DNA of 50,521 nt from Longimicrobium sp. (GTDB lineage: Bacteria; Gemmatimonadota; Gemmatimonadetes; Longimicrobiales; Longimicrobiaceae): positions 1-50,521 of the forward strand of contig DASVWD010000025.1 of NCBI GenBank assembly GCA_036389795.1, written 5' to 3'. Every line of letters begins with the position of its first letter. The stretch's first letter is position 1. Under the pieces are notes generated by a model. The model had not been told where the DNA came from, did no database searches, and was given only the letters and a program-made list of their open reading frames with translations. This document shows, one piece after another, positions 1-8,622 of the stretch. Both the position numbers and the translations under genes were made by a program.

Positions 1-1
1 G

Positions 2-682
2 GCGGTGATCCGAGGGCCCGCGGACGCCGACGCCGCCTACAACGAGGTGGCCGCCCACGGCGACGAGCTGATCCTGGAGGCGTTCGTCCGCTTCACCCTG
101 GAAGTCTCCGTCGTCGTCGCGCGGTCGGCGACCGGCGAGACCGCGTGCTTCCCGGCGGCCGAGAACGTCCACCGGCGCGGCATCCTCCACACCAGCGTGG
201 CCCCCGCGCGCATCCCGCCCGCGCAGGCCGAGGAGGCCCGCCGCATCGCCTCCGCGCTGGCCGAGGGGCTGGGCGTCGTGGGCCTCCTGGCGGTGGAGAT
301 GTTCGTGGGCGAAGACGGGGTGATCCGCATGAACGAGATCGCCCCGCGCCCCCACAACTCCGGGCACTACACGCTGGACGCCTGCCCCGTCTCGCAGTTC
401 GAGCAGCAGCTCCGCGCCGTCTGCGGGCTCCCGCTGGGCTCCACCGGGCTGCTGCGCCCCGCCGCCATGGTGAACCTGATGGGCGAGGACGCCGGCACGG
501 GCCTCGGCCGCGCGGGCGTGGCGGCGGCGCTCGGCGTCCCCACCGCGGCGCTCCACCTCTACGGGAAGGCCGAGGCGCGCCCCGGGCGGAAGATGGGGCA
601 CCTGACCGCGCTGGGAGAAACGGTGGACGAGGCGCTCGAGCGCGCGCTCCTGGCATGGCGTCTGGCCACGGGGAAGCCGTGA
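2..682 (+). CDS. purK: 5-(carboxyamino)imidazole ribonucleotide synthase, C-terminal part (cut by window edge)
   Basis: This is the ATP-grasp enzyme that carboxylates aminoimidazole ribonucleotide in purine biosynthesis, a cytosolic housekeeping step. The reading frame is open to the left edge, so the N-terminal ATP-binding part lies outside the window. The visible 226 residues include ATP-grasp catalytic-core sequence (LILEAFV, EVSVVVAR), the typical PurK segment NEIAPRPHNSGHYT and the following SQFEQQLRAVCGLPLG, all characteristic of PurK rather than other ATP-grasp enzymes. The stop TGA shares its last base with the ATG of the next gene, which suggests translational coupling. It is the only clear core-metabolism gene here and marks the chromosomal side of the island. 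Confidence 0.95.
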   Translation, partial: AVIRGPADADAAYNEVAAHGDELILEAFVRFTLEVSVVVARSATGETACFPAAENVHRRGILHTSVAPARIPPAQAEEARRIASALAEGLGVVGLLAVEMFVGEDGVIRMNEIAPRPHNSGHYTLDACPVSQFEQQLRAVCGLPLGSTGLLRPAAMVNLMGEDAGTGLGRAGVAAALGVPTAALHLYGKAEARPGRKMGHLTALGETVDEALERALLAWRLATGKP

Positions 683-1086
683 TGGAGGGGCGTTGGACCG
701 TCGTCCCCGTGCCGATGCTGCGGGATGCGGCAAGGCAGGCGGTGGCGAGGGCCAGTCTGCGGCAGGTAGCGCGCGCCATCGGCGTGAGCGCGCCAGGGCT
801 CCGTCTATTCCTGGAAGGAGGCTCTCCGCGTCGAGCGACGCAGCGGAAGCTGATGGAGTGGTACATCAGGGGGATTGAAACGCAGGAGATCGCCGCGGAC
901 GTGGCGGCGATCGCGATGGCCTTGCTCGTTGCCCGTTTACCCGACGGTCCGCTCAAGCTCGAAACCGAGCGCGAGATCCTTGCGGCAATCCGCAGCGGCC
1001 ACGAAAAAGCTGGTATCTTACCACCAGAGTGGGTCCGAATGCGCACGGATGCCGATCTTACCGGGTCTGGAGGGAACGACGGGTAA
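682..1086 (+). CDS. Small helix-turn-helix protein coupled to purK
   Basis: This 134-residue protein has its ATG overlapping the purK stop by one base. Residues roughly 20-55 (LRQVARAIGVSAPGLRLFLE, then a basic stretch RRATQRKLMEWY) look like an XRE-like DNA-binding helix-turn-helix. The middle part (IAADVAAIAMALLVARLP) is helical and apolar, and the C-terminus is short and polar. I do not recognise the family. The overlap with purK suggests co-transcription, but a regulatory link to purines is only inference. It may be the last chromosomal gene before the accessory region. Confidence 0.7.
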   Translation: MEGRWTVVPVPMLRDAARQAVARASLRQVARAIGVSAPGLRLFLEGGSPRRATQRKLMEWYIRGIETQEIAADVAAIAMALLVARLPDGPLKLETEREILAAIRSGHEKAGILPPEWVRMRTDADLTGSGGNDG

Positions 1087-1849
1087 TCAGGCTCGAAGAA
1101 GAGGTGACATAGTATCCGGCCGGCCGTACGACGTCCGCCCGGATCACACGAGGTGACCGACGCCCTCGATTGAGCGCTCAGCATGTCCACTCCCGTGGGC
1201 AGTCGCGTGTAAACTTTATCTATTCTTAACGTTAGGTTTAGAAGGCGGCCCCACCCTATTGGTCTGCTGCGCGGCGTATTCGGTGCGCGGATGGTTCATG
1301 TGCACCGGCACCGGTCATGTGATGGAAATTTTCTCGAGCCGAGACGTGCAAATAGATTGCAGTTATCTCCACCGGCGTGTTCAGCTTTACACTAGCTTAC
1401 ACAGCCAATCCGTTCGTCGTGAAATGGACGCGGATTGACGCTTTCCCCATACTCACCAGATTAAACGCGGAGCAATGGAGTTGGCGTTGTTGGAAGGCCC
1501 AACCCCTTCGCTCCTGCTCTCGTGACTGCTTGCCAGCAGAAGTTTCGTAGCCTTTGGGAAAGGTGGCATACACGACAAATCCGGGTATTTGCCCTGCACC
1601 ATGCGACCCATCGACGCACGGATACTGAATCCATTCCTCCAACCGCTGGCGACCGGCTCGGAGCATTGCACCGTTTCCGGTCCCCCGCGCAGTTCCACAG
1701 CAATTGCCCCACTCCTGAAGAGCACCCCGGTCGCGAGGCCGGTCCGCAAAGCCAGGGGTCTCACTGAGACAGCCCGGTTGCCGAAGAGTGGCGAGGCTGG
1801 CACCACCCAGGGCGCCAGCCACACCCTCCGATCCAAGGAGCATCGTTCA
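1087..1849. other. Non-coding stretch before the sigma factor gene
   Basis: No convincing gene is visible. The first half is richer in A+T than the rest of the window and contains the 8-base palindrome TAACGTTA near 1230. A weak promoter-like pair (TTGACG at 1435-1440 with GATTAA about 18 bases downstream) points toward the sigma factor gene. Open frames on both strands here have no coding character. No tRNA or direct-repeat attachment site was recognised, though this is a reasonable place for the left edge of the island. Confidence 0.4.
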
Positions 1850-2584
1850 GTGGCCACAGATACGACGCGCGCAGCAGCGCGCGAGCACGACCAGACCCAG
1901 GCCGTTATTGCCGATGCAGTAACTGTCGAGCCGGGTTCCGATTCCGTCCAGCCACGCGGGGCGACGCTTCCCCCGCCGCCCAGGCTCGCCGCCCTTCCCG
2001 AGAGCGACGAGGAGCTCTTCCGGTACTATGCCGACACCGACTCGGACCGGGCCCTGCGCGAGATCGTCAACCGGTACCAGCCGAAGATCGTGCGGTTCTT
2101 CCTGCGAAACTCCGCCACCAGGCATTGTGCGGAGGACCTCACGCAGGAGGTGTTCATCCGGCTGATCCGCAATCGTAAGTCGTACGATCCGACCCAGAAG
2201 TTCTCCACCTGGAGCAAGACGATCGCCGAGCGGATCGCGATCAACGCGGCCCGCGGCGTCCAGCGCAGCCGCGTCACCAGCTTCTCCGACCTGCCGCTCG
2301 ATCCGGAAAACGAGGGAGGGTGGAACCTCGACCCCGGAGACCCGGCGCCCCTACCGGATGAAGTCGCGGAGCGGCGCCAGACCCGGGCCATCATCGACGA
2401 CGCGCTGATGCGCGTCGAGGAGCGGTACCGCGAGCCGGCGAGGCTGCACTTCTTGGAGGGGCTGACGCACACCGAGGCCGCCCGGCGCCTCGGCATCCCC
2501 GTCGGGACGGCGAAGAGCCGCACGCACCACGCGCTCGAGGATCTGCGCTCTCTGCTGAGGGAGCGCGGCTTGGCCGCCGCCTAA
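1850..2584 (+). CDS. ECF-type RNA polymerase sigma factor
   Basis: The 244-residue protein is a sigma70-family factor of ECF size. It has a disordered Ala/Pro-rich N-terminus of about 50 residues. Region 2 follows (LREIVNRYQPKIVRFFLR, CAEDLTQEVFIRLIRN, KFSTWSKTIAERIAINAAR), then an acidic linker, then region 4 (YREPARLHFLEGLTHTEAA, RRLGIPVGTAKSRTHHALEDL). I chose GTG at 1850 because AAGGAG lies at 1835-1840 with ideal spacing; upstream sequence in the same frame has no coding character. No anti-sigma factor gene is adjacent, so how it is held inactive is unknown. It could drive an island promoter, but no target is shown. Confidence 0.9.
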   Translation: MATDTTRAAAREHDQTQAVIADAVTVEPGSDSVQPRGATLPPPPRLAALPESDEELFRYYADTDSDRALREIVNRYQPKIVRFFLRNSATRHCAEDLTQEVFIRLIRNRKSYDPTQKFSTWSKTIAERIAINAARGVQRSRVTSFSDLPLDPENEGGWNLDPGDPAPLPDEVAERRQTRAIIDDALMRVEERYREPARLHFLEGLTHTEAARRLGIPVGTAKSRTHHALEDLRSLLRERGLAAA

Positions 2585-2768
2585 GACCGTTTGGGATCGA
2601 GCGCGTCCCGCGCTGACTGGACGGTGTGGCGAGAGGAGGGGAGGTGGGGCGGGTTGCAGAGGGGGGAAGGGGAGGGGTCCAGCGGGAGCAGGAAGTCGCG
2701 CCAGGTATCCGCGCGGCGAGGCCTTGAGCTTCGCCGCGCGGTCGCGTTCGTTCCGAGCGTCGACACCG

Positions 2769-3596
2769 TCAGCCAGCACGGCCGCGGAGATCTGCATCGA
2801 GAGGCCGCCCGCGTTCCATTTCCCAATCGCGTCCGATCCGGATCACGTATAGCCTCTTGCGGCTGACCATGTGGCGCTGGCCGTTCCCGGCCGGGTAGAG
2901 GTCGGGCGAGAGGGTGGTGAGGACGGCCAGCGCCCGCACGTCCCGGCGAGCGGAGCAGCGCCGGAGGCGCTCGATGGCGGGCAAGGTGCCGCCCGCGTCC
3001 AGCAGGACCGCGACGCCGGCGCCGGCGAGGAAGATCTCGACGCGCTCGTCCAACTCGCCGTCCCTCAGCCGCGCGTCGCGTTCATACACGATCTCGTCTT
3101 CATCCAGCGCACGCGCGAGCAGGTCGATCGCGTCCGCCGGGTCCGCGTACGCGATCCACCGTGCCTCCACCCGCGTCAGCAGGCATCCGACCAGACGGTC
3201 GGCTTCTTTGCATCCAGACATTGCGGCGGCCTGGCGGAGAGAGAGAGTCCATTCGCAGAGATAGCGGGGCTGCGAGGCCGCCTGGCGCGCGTCGCGGAGG
3301 CGGACGAGCGCCGCCCGGGTCTCGCCAATGGCGCCGCGCTGGACGAGCCAGGGGTCGCTCCGCTTCCCGGTGCGGATGAACACGGTGGGAACCTCCGCCC
3401 CCTCCGCGAACGCGAACCCGCCCGCGAACATCGCCACCGGCGGCAGCACTTCCAGGAAGTAGTCGGCGATGCTCTCCGACACGAGCGCCGGCTCGCCGCT
3501 GTGCATCGCCTGCAGCACTGCGCGCCAGTCGTCCTCGCTGACACCGTCGTACTCGATGGCGCTCAGGTCCAGCACCTGCGTCGCTGGTCCGGCCAT
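2769..3596 (-). CDS. Uncharacterised protein, possible degenerate PD-(D/E)XK-like domain
   Basis: The protein has about 275 residues. ATG at 3596 has GGAG nine bases upstream and is preferred to the ATG at 3638, which has no well-placed site. The N-terminal part is acidic and helical. The C-terminal 100 residues (DERVEIFLAGAGVAVLLDAG, then a helix with RLRRCSARRDVRALAVLTT) follow the layout of small PD-(D/E)XK nuclease-like proteins, which usually read R-(I/V)-D-F-L ... ExK ... RYA ... VVT. Here the D is E and the ExK position reads LLD, so catalysis may be lost. This resemblance is from memory, not a search. It stands alone on the minus strand, convergent with the sigma factor gene. Confidence 0.6.
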   Translation of the reverse strand: MAGPATQVLDLSAIEYDGVSEDDWRAVLQAMHSGEPALVSESIADYFLEVLPPVAMFAGGFAFAEGAEVPTVFIRTGKRSDPWLVQRGAIGETRAALVRLRDARQAASQPRYLCEWTLSLRQAAAMSGCKEADRLVGCLLTRVEARWIAYADPADAIDLLARALDEDEIVYERDARLRDGELDERVEIFLAGAGVAVLLDAGGTLPAIERLRRCSARRDVRALAVLTTLSPDLYPAGNGQRHMVSRKRLYVIRIGRDWEMERGRPLDADLRGRAG

Positions 3597-3807
3597 ACCT
3601 GGTCTCTCCACGGCTGAATGGGAATCGCGCCGGGCCATCCCTGGCCCGTCAAGCGCCTCCGTTTTTCTCTGCCGGGTGTGTGCGATGGTGGATAGGGGGC
3701 GGGCCTGATCAGACCGTCGGCCCCTGAGCCCGCACGCAGAGAGTCCGGTGCTCTGGAATAGCGGTTGCTGTGCAGCAGCGGTGTCGGTTTCCGCCCGTGA
3801 GGTCTGA

Positions 3808-4801
3808 ATGCCGCGTATCGAACTTCCGTCTCCTCCAGCCCGTGAGTTCCCGGACTTCCCGCTCCCCCTACGGGATCTTAAGACGGCGTGGGAGGGGTTC
3901 TCGCCCGAGCGCGAGTTTCACCGCGTCGCGTTTGGCGATTGGCTGGAGTACTTGCTTCCGCAGGCGGATGTGCCTGCCCTTGAGGCCGCTCTCACCGGCG
4001 CATCGGGCCGGCCGGACAGTGCCCTCCTGCAGCGGCATTTCTACTGGAGCGCCACGTGCTTCGTCCGGTGCTTCCACCTCTTCCTCAGCTACCTCGTCCT
4101 GGATGTCCGCGGGCTGTACTCCTGGGGCGTGGTGACCGGGTACTATTCCAGGTTCTATTTCGCGAAGGCGTTGCTGAACCTGTGGCTCAGCACATGGGTG
4201 TGGGCCGAGACCCAGACACCCAAAGGGCTGCGCCCGCAGCAGTTCCTGCTGTACATGGGAACCGGCGGCGTTCGTCTCTTGAGCGGAAATGGCATCCCGT
4301 CAGGCCTGAGTCCGCGGAATCGCACGGATCGTGGTGGCGCCTGTTCGGGCAGCTCCAACACGTTCCTGATTTCTCCGAGGACTTCAGCTACGTCCTCTCG
4401 GATCCGACCTTCGACCAGGAGCGGCGGCACGAGATGAATTATTCGGATCGGTGGATGGAGGGCTTCCCTGAGCTGGAGTGGTTCGATCACACCCTCGACC
4501 AGATGCTGGCGCATGCCGGTTTTTCCGAGGGCGGCAGGACCGGGATTTCACCGACATGGACCGATATTTCGAAGGGTACAGCCCGGAGGACGCAGACGTG
4601 GCCGACTTCTATACGGACCCGGTGCAGTCGCTCTGGCAGTCGGTGATGTGCTACCTGGACGTCCTTGAGCAGCTTTCCATTCGACAGGATTTCATTACCC
4701 GGGAGAAGCTGGTGACGCTGAGCGAGCGGGCGCTCGATGGGGTGCTGCCCGAAGGGCTGGAGGGAATCAGGCGAGCGCTGGAGGGATCGAATGCAGGGTA
4801 A
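3808..4801 (+). pseudogene. Broken gene with two frameshifts, HEPN-like N-terminal half
   Basis: A continuous protein can be read only by changing frame twice. Frame 1 runs from ATG 3808 (GAGGT upstream) to about 4280, frame 3 covers about 4281-4530, and frame 2 runs from about 4530 to the TAA at 4799-4801. Each shift equals loss of one base; restoring a G near 4281 (TTGAGCGG) gives a smooth join. The rebuilt protein is about 330 residues. A helical segment (SWGVVTGYYSRFYFAKALLN) recalls HEPN-type RNases, but the RxxxxH motif is not evident. The family is unknown. It sits just upstream of a GHKL ATPase in the same direction. Both shifts fall next to G/T runs, so assembly error is possible. 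Confidence 0.65.
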
Positions 4802-4994
4802 CGAACACTCCGCCGTGTGAACCTCCTCCGCGGTAGCCGTACCAGCCCGGATTGCGTCCATTCATAAGTTTGCGCAAATTTCCTTTCTGTTGGTGCACTC
4901 TGCCTACGCGTCCCGGGCCCCCAGGCGTGGAAGCCACTCCTCATCTCCGCGATTGTCCTCAAGCCCTGCCCCGCAGCTACTTCCCGCACTACCA

Positions 4995-7454
4995 ATGACC
5001 CCTGAGAAACTGTTTCGAGAGCTGTTCGCGGCCGGGTGCGAGTCGGACGTCGATGCCATCGTGGCCAGGCATGAGCATCTGTTCGCGCCGGCGAACTGGA
5101 GGCCCTACGGGGGGAACGACAACAACTTCGGCGTGGTGGAGAACCAGCAGGCTTCACCGATTCCGGCGCTGGCCGAAAAGGTGATCAACTCCATCGACGC
5201 GGTGTTGATGCGCCGCTGCCTGGAGGAAGGAATTGATCCCCGCTCCGCCGCAGCTCCTCAATCCGTGCACGAGGCGGTGCAGCGGTTCTTCCCCGACTCC
5301 CAGCACTGGGACTTGGGGCACGTGCGGAGGGCGCAGGCCGAACGGATCCAGATCGTGGCGGACGGGCCGAAGCGGGATACCTCCGTCATCATCTACGACG
5401 AAGGCGAGGGGCAACACCCCGAGGATTTCGAGGCCACGTTCCTGTCGCTGCTGCGCGGCAACAAGAATGAGATCCACTTTGTGCAGGGCAAGTACAACAT
5501 GGGCGGTGCCGGCGCGATCGTCTTCTGCGGCAAGCACCGCTATCAGCTGATCGGGTCGAAGCGCTACGATGGGTCCGGACGCTTCGGCTTCACGCTTCTG
5601 AGAAAACATCCGCTGCAGGGCGCGGAACGGCAGACGAAGAAGTCGACGTGGTACGAGTACTTTATGATGGATGGGGTCATCCCGGCGTTCGAGATCGACG
5701 AGCTCGAACTGGGGCTGCACAACCGGCGGTTCCGGACGGGCACCGTGATCAAGCTGTACTCGTATGACCTGCCTGGGATCAGCGATCTCTCGCGTGACCT
5801 GACGCTGAGCCTGAACGAGTACCTCTTCAGTCCCGCGCTCCCGCTCTATGTGGTCGAAAAGGCGGAGCGCTACCCGAGGCAGCAGCGCCTAGAGCGTCCG
5901 CTGCAGGGCTTGCGCTATCGGTTGGAGGAGAGCGGGAGTCGGAAGTACTTGGCGGAGGAGCCGTTCTCGGAAGAGTGCGAGGATGCGCGGATCGGGCGCG
6001 TGAAGGTGACGTGCTACGTCTTCAAACCGCGCGTCGACGATCTCTCGACGGCTGAGACGAGGAAGCGGGTCCGGGACGAGTTCTTCGTCAACAACATGTC
6101 CGTGCTGTTCACGCTGAACGGCCAGGTGCACGGGAGCTTCACGTCGGAGTTCATCACCCGCTCGTTGAAGTTCCCGCTGCTGAAGGACTGGCTGCTGATC
6201 CACGTGGACTGTACCGAGGTCAACCTCGAGGTGCGCAATGAACTCTTCATGGCCTCGCGCGACCGGCTGAAGGAAGGCGACGAATCCCGCCGCCTGCGCC
6301 AGATGGTGGCGGAGATCCTGAAGCGCGGCCGCCTCAAGGAGATCCATAAGGAGCGTAAGGACGCGATCACGGTCGACGCCGGAAAGGACACACAGGACCT
6401 GCTGCGGAGCGTGACTCGCCAGCTGCCCCTGAACAGCGATCTTGCGAAGCTGCTGGACCAGACTTTTCGCCTCGGGCGGCAGGAGCCGGGCAAGGGCCCT
6501 TCCGGGAACGGGAAGGAGAAGAGTCCACCGAAGCCGCCGCCGACGCCACGCCCGGAAGCACCGCCCTTCATCCCGCGCCGGTTCCCTTCGTTCTTCCGGC
6601 TGGAAGCAAAGTCGCCACAGGATGGGGACGGCATCCCCACGGTGAAGCTGCCGCTCGGCGGCCACCGCACGATTCGATTCTCGACGGATGTCGAGGATCA
6701 GTACTTCGACCGCACCAGCGAGCCCGGTCACCTGCAGATCGCCTTGCTGGACTACTCCCCCACCCGGACGAAAGGCGGTACCGCGCCGGGACTGCCGGAC
6801 CGTCCGACCGCTTTGTTGGATGTGGTGAAGTCCAGTCCCAGCAAGGGTACGATCCGGGTCACCGTCTCACCGAACCAGGAGGTTTCGGTCGGTGACGCGG
6901 TGAAGGTGCGCGCCTGCCTCTCGGGTGCAGGGGAGGAATTCGATCAGGTGTTCTGGGTGAGGATCACCGACCCCGAGAAGCCGCCGAAGGAGCCGGAACC
7001 GGAGCCAGTGAAGGAGCCGGAGCTGGGCCTTCCGCAGCTGATCCGCGTCTCGCGGACGGGGGAGGGGATCGAGATGAGCTGGGAACAACTGGAAAACCAG
7101 GGGGTCGAGGTCGGCCCCGAGGTTGTGGTTGTGCCTCAGGGCGACGGGGAAAAGCTCACCACGATCTACCTGAACATGGATAGCTCGGCGTTCCTGAGTT
7201 ACCGGGCGAAGTACTCGGGAGAGAAGGCGCTGCTGGTCGCCGAGAAGAGGTACGTGACGTCCGTGTACTTCCACACGCTGTTCCTGTACGCCATCACCAG
7301 GAGCCAGGGCTTCAGTGTGCAGCGGACGGAGAACGGGCACGGCGAGACCCCGGTAGCCATAGAGGACTACATCAGGGATGTATTCAGGAACCACTACTCG
7401 GCGTTCCTGCTGAACTTCGACACTGCGGATCTGCTGACGAGCTTGGAGGAATAG
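4995..7454 (+). CDS. GHKL (MORC/Hsp90-type) ATPase, 819 residues
   Basis: The N-terminal third carries a Bergerat ATP-binding fold. The N-box is EKVINSIDAVL (residues 61-71), the Mg/ATP loop is DEGEG (135-139), and the lid-like glycine motif is GKYNMGGAGA (165-174). The middle part should be the transducer domain. A Pro/Lys-rich linker follows near residue 500, and the C-terminal half is of unknown type, with another Pro/Glu-rich stretch near residue 660. I chose ATG 4995 because the conserved-looking sequence begins there; no ribosome site is obvious, and an upstream GTG (4890) would add an Arg/Ser-rich tail. Prokaryotic MORC-like ATPases often sit in defence islands. Here the gene follows a broken gene and is near a phosphorothioation operon. 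Its exact role is not known. Confidence 0.8.
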   Translation: MTPEKLFRELFAAGCESDVDAIVARHEHLFAPANWRPYGGNDNNFGVVENQQASPIPALAEKVINSIDAVLMRRCLEEGIDPRSAAAPQSVHEAVQRFFPDSQHWDLGHVRRAQAERIQIVADGPKRDTSVIIYDEGEGQHPEDFEATFLSLLRGNKNEIHFVQGKYNMGGAGAIVFCGKHRYQLIGSKRYDGSGRFGFTLLRKHPLQGAERQTKKSTWYEYFMMDGVIPAFEIDELELGLHNRRFRTGTVIKLYSYDLPGISDLSRDLTLSLNEYLFSPALPLYVVEKAERYPRQQRLERPLQGLRYRLEESGSRKYLAEEPFSEECEDARIGRVKVTCYVFKPRVDDLSTAETRKRVRDEFFVNNMSVLFTLNGQVHGSFTSEFITRSLKFPLLKDWLLIHVDCTEVNLEVRNELFMASRDRLKEGDESRRLRQMVAEILKRGRLKEIHKERKDAITVDAGKDTQDLLRSVTRQLPLNSDLAKLLDQTFRLGRQEPGKGPSGNGKEKSPPKPPPTPRPEAPPFIPRRFPSFFRLEAKSPQDGDGIPTVKLPLGGHRTIRFSTDVEDQYFDRTSEPGHLQIALLDYSPTRTKGGTAPGLPDRPTALLDVVKSSPSKGTIRVTVSPNQEVSVGDAVKVRACLSGAGEEFDQVFWVRITDPEKPPKEPEPEPVKEPELGLPQLIRVSRTGEGIEMSWEQLENQGVEVGPEVVVVPQGDGEKLTTIYLNMDSSAFLSYRAKYSGEKALLVAEKRYVTSVYFHTLFLYAITRSQGFSVQRTENGHGETPVAIEDYIRDVFRNHYSAFLLNFDTADLLTSLEE

Positions 7455-7457
7455 TTC

Positions 7458-8513
7458 TCAACCGGGTGAGGGCGTATGCGTGTGAGGAGGTGGCGGAGAA
7501 AGACCGACGCCCGTCTTTGCTGAAGGAACCGTTATTTCGGCAAAGATCGTTTCAGCTCCACCTACCCGAATGGTATTGCCGTAAGGGTCGACCAGCTTCC
7601 ACTCCTCACGGTACGTGCCGGGAGAGGCAGGCGCCATCATTGGCACGCTAAAGATATAGGTGCCGTCTGGCTCTACGGGCTCGCTGACCGCAATGTCGGC
7701 CTGCGACGTGCTTAGGAGCCCGGCCGTGTTGGAGAAGTACTGCAGCCTAATCGGTGAGTCCCAAACGCAGTTGCTACCTTTGTTCCGTAGCGTCCATGTC
7801 TTGGTGAAGCTCTGCCCTGCTGGAACTTCCGTTTTCTGAGGATGGCTTTCACTCACGAGAACCGCTGCCGATGCCTCGGTGCACAGTGGCCTGATTTGCT
7901 TTCTCGGAACGCCAAGCTGGAGCTGACCACGTTCATGACGGAGTTGTTCTATTTCGCCGCGTAACTCGGCTCTGATCCGCTCAGGGAACACTAGATCTTC
8001 GAAGCGCGTCGGCCCTCCGCTCAATTGGCCACGCGCAGCTGCACGTAGCACGCGAAAGTGAGCTCCAGCGGTTGCGAGGGTGAGGTGAAGACCCGCATTT
8101 GTCACAATACCATTATAACGCATGATCAGCTTATCTATCTCTTTTGTGACAAGCATGATCTCTCTCAGCAAAACAGCATCGTTTCCTGAGAAGGTGTGGC
8201 CATCGAGTAGCTTGGTTAATGTACGGAAGTCTTTGCCATTCTTAAATGTTTTGTGAAGGACGTCGCTGATACCTAACAGCTGTAGCATCGGGCCGTAGAA
8301 CTCATTCAGCTGCCGCGTAATCTCGTCAGACCTCTCGCGATTGCTCTGAACGGTCAATGTCCGTTCGTTGACCCTGAGCGTCCATCGAGCCGTCAAATAG
8401 GTAAGCAGTAGTGCGACGATGGCAACTGCTGTCGGGCCCAAGTCCTTTGCATAGCTGACCCAATCGGGCGAGCTGGCGGGAGCTGCCTGCGTTATCGTTA
8501 CCTGAATTATCAT
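7458..8513 (-). CDS. Membrane-anchored protein with C-terminal NBR1-type Ig-like domain
   Basis: The protein has 351 residues. A single membrane helix lies at about residues 28-45 (GPTAVAIVALLLTYLTARW), followed by a long helical region to about 210. Residues about 230-330 match the NBR1/FW Ig-like pattern: VPAGQSFTKTWTLRNKG, a conserved W, PDGTYIFSVPMMAPASPGTY and a final DPYGN. The tail is Pro/His-rich. The membrane helix near the N-terminus with the Ig domain after the helical part leaves the topology uncertain. The gene is less GC-rich than its neighbours, and its stop almost touches that of the GHKL ATPase gene on the other strand. I do not know its function; a surface or sensor role is conjecture. 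Confidence 0.7.
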   Translation of the reverse strand: MIIQVTITQAAPASSPDWVSYAKDLGPTAVAIVALLLTYLTARWTLRVNERTLTVQSNRERSDEITRQLNEFYGPMLQLLGISDVLHKTFKNGKDFRTLTKLLDGHTFSGNDAVLLREIMLVTKEIDKLIMRYNGIVTNAGLHLTLATAGAHFRVLRAAARGQLSGGPTRFEDLVFPERIRAELRGEIEQLRHERGQLQLGVPRKQIRPLCTEASAAVLVSESHPQKTEVPAGQSFTKTWTLRNKGSNCVWDSPIRLQYFSNTAGLLSTSQADIAVSEPVEPDGTYIFSVPMMAPASPGTYREEWKLVDPYGNTIRVGGAETIFAEITVPSAKTGVGLSPPPPHTHTPSPG

Positions 8514-8622
8514 AGGTCACAAAGAATGAAGCGTTCAAGAACGACGGGACTAAACACATAACCGCGCAGCATCCTCTGCGCAACGAGAAAGACTTGCTGC
8601 ACCGTCAGAAACTAAGCCACGC

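Noticed and set aside
1397-1843. Minus-strand open frame of 148 codons before the sigma factor gene
   Set aside because: No family, no ribosome site, cysteine- and glycine-rich composition typical of a random frame, and a plus-strand frame overlaps it equally well.
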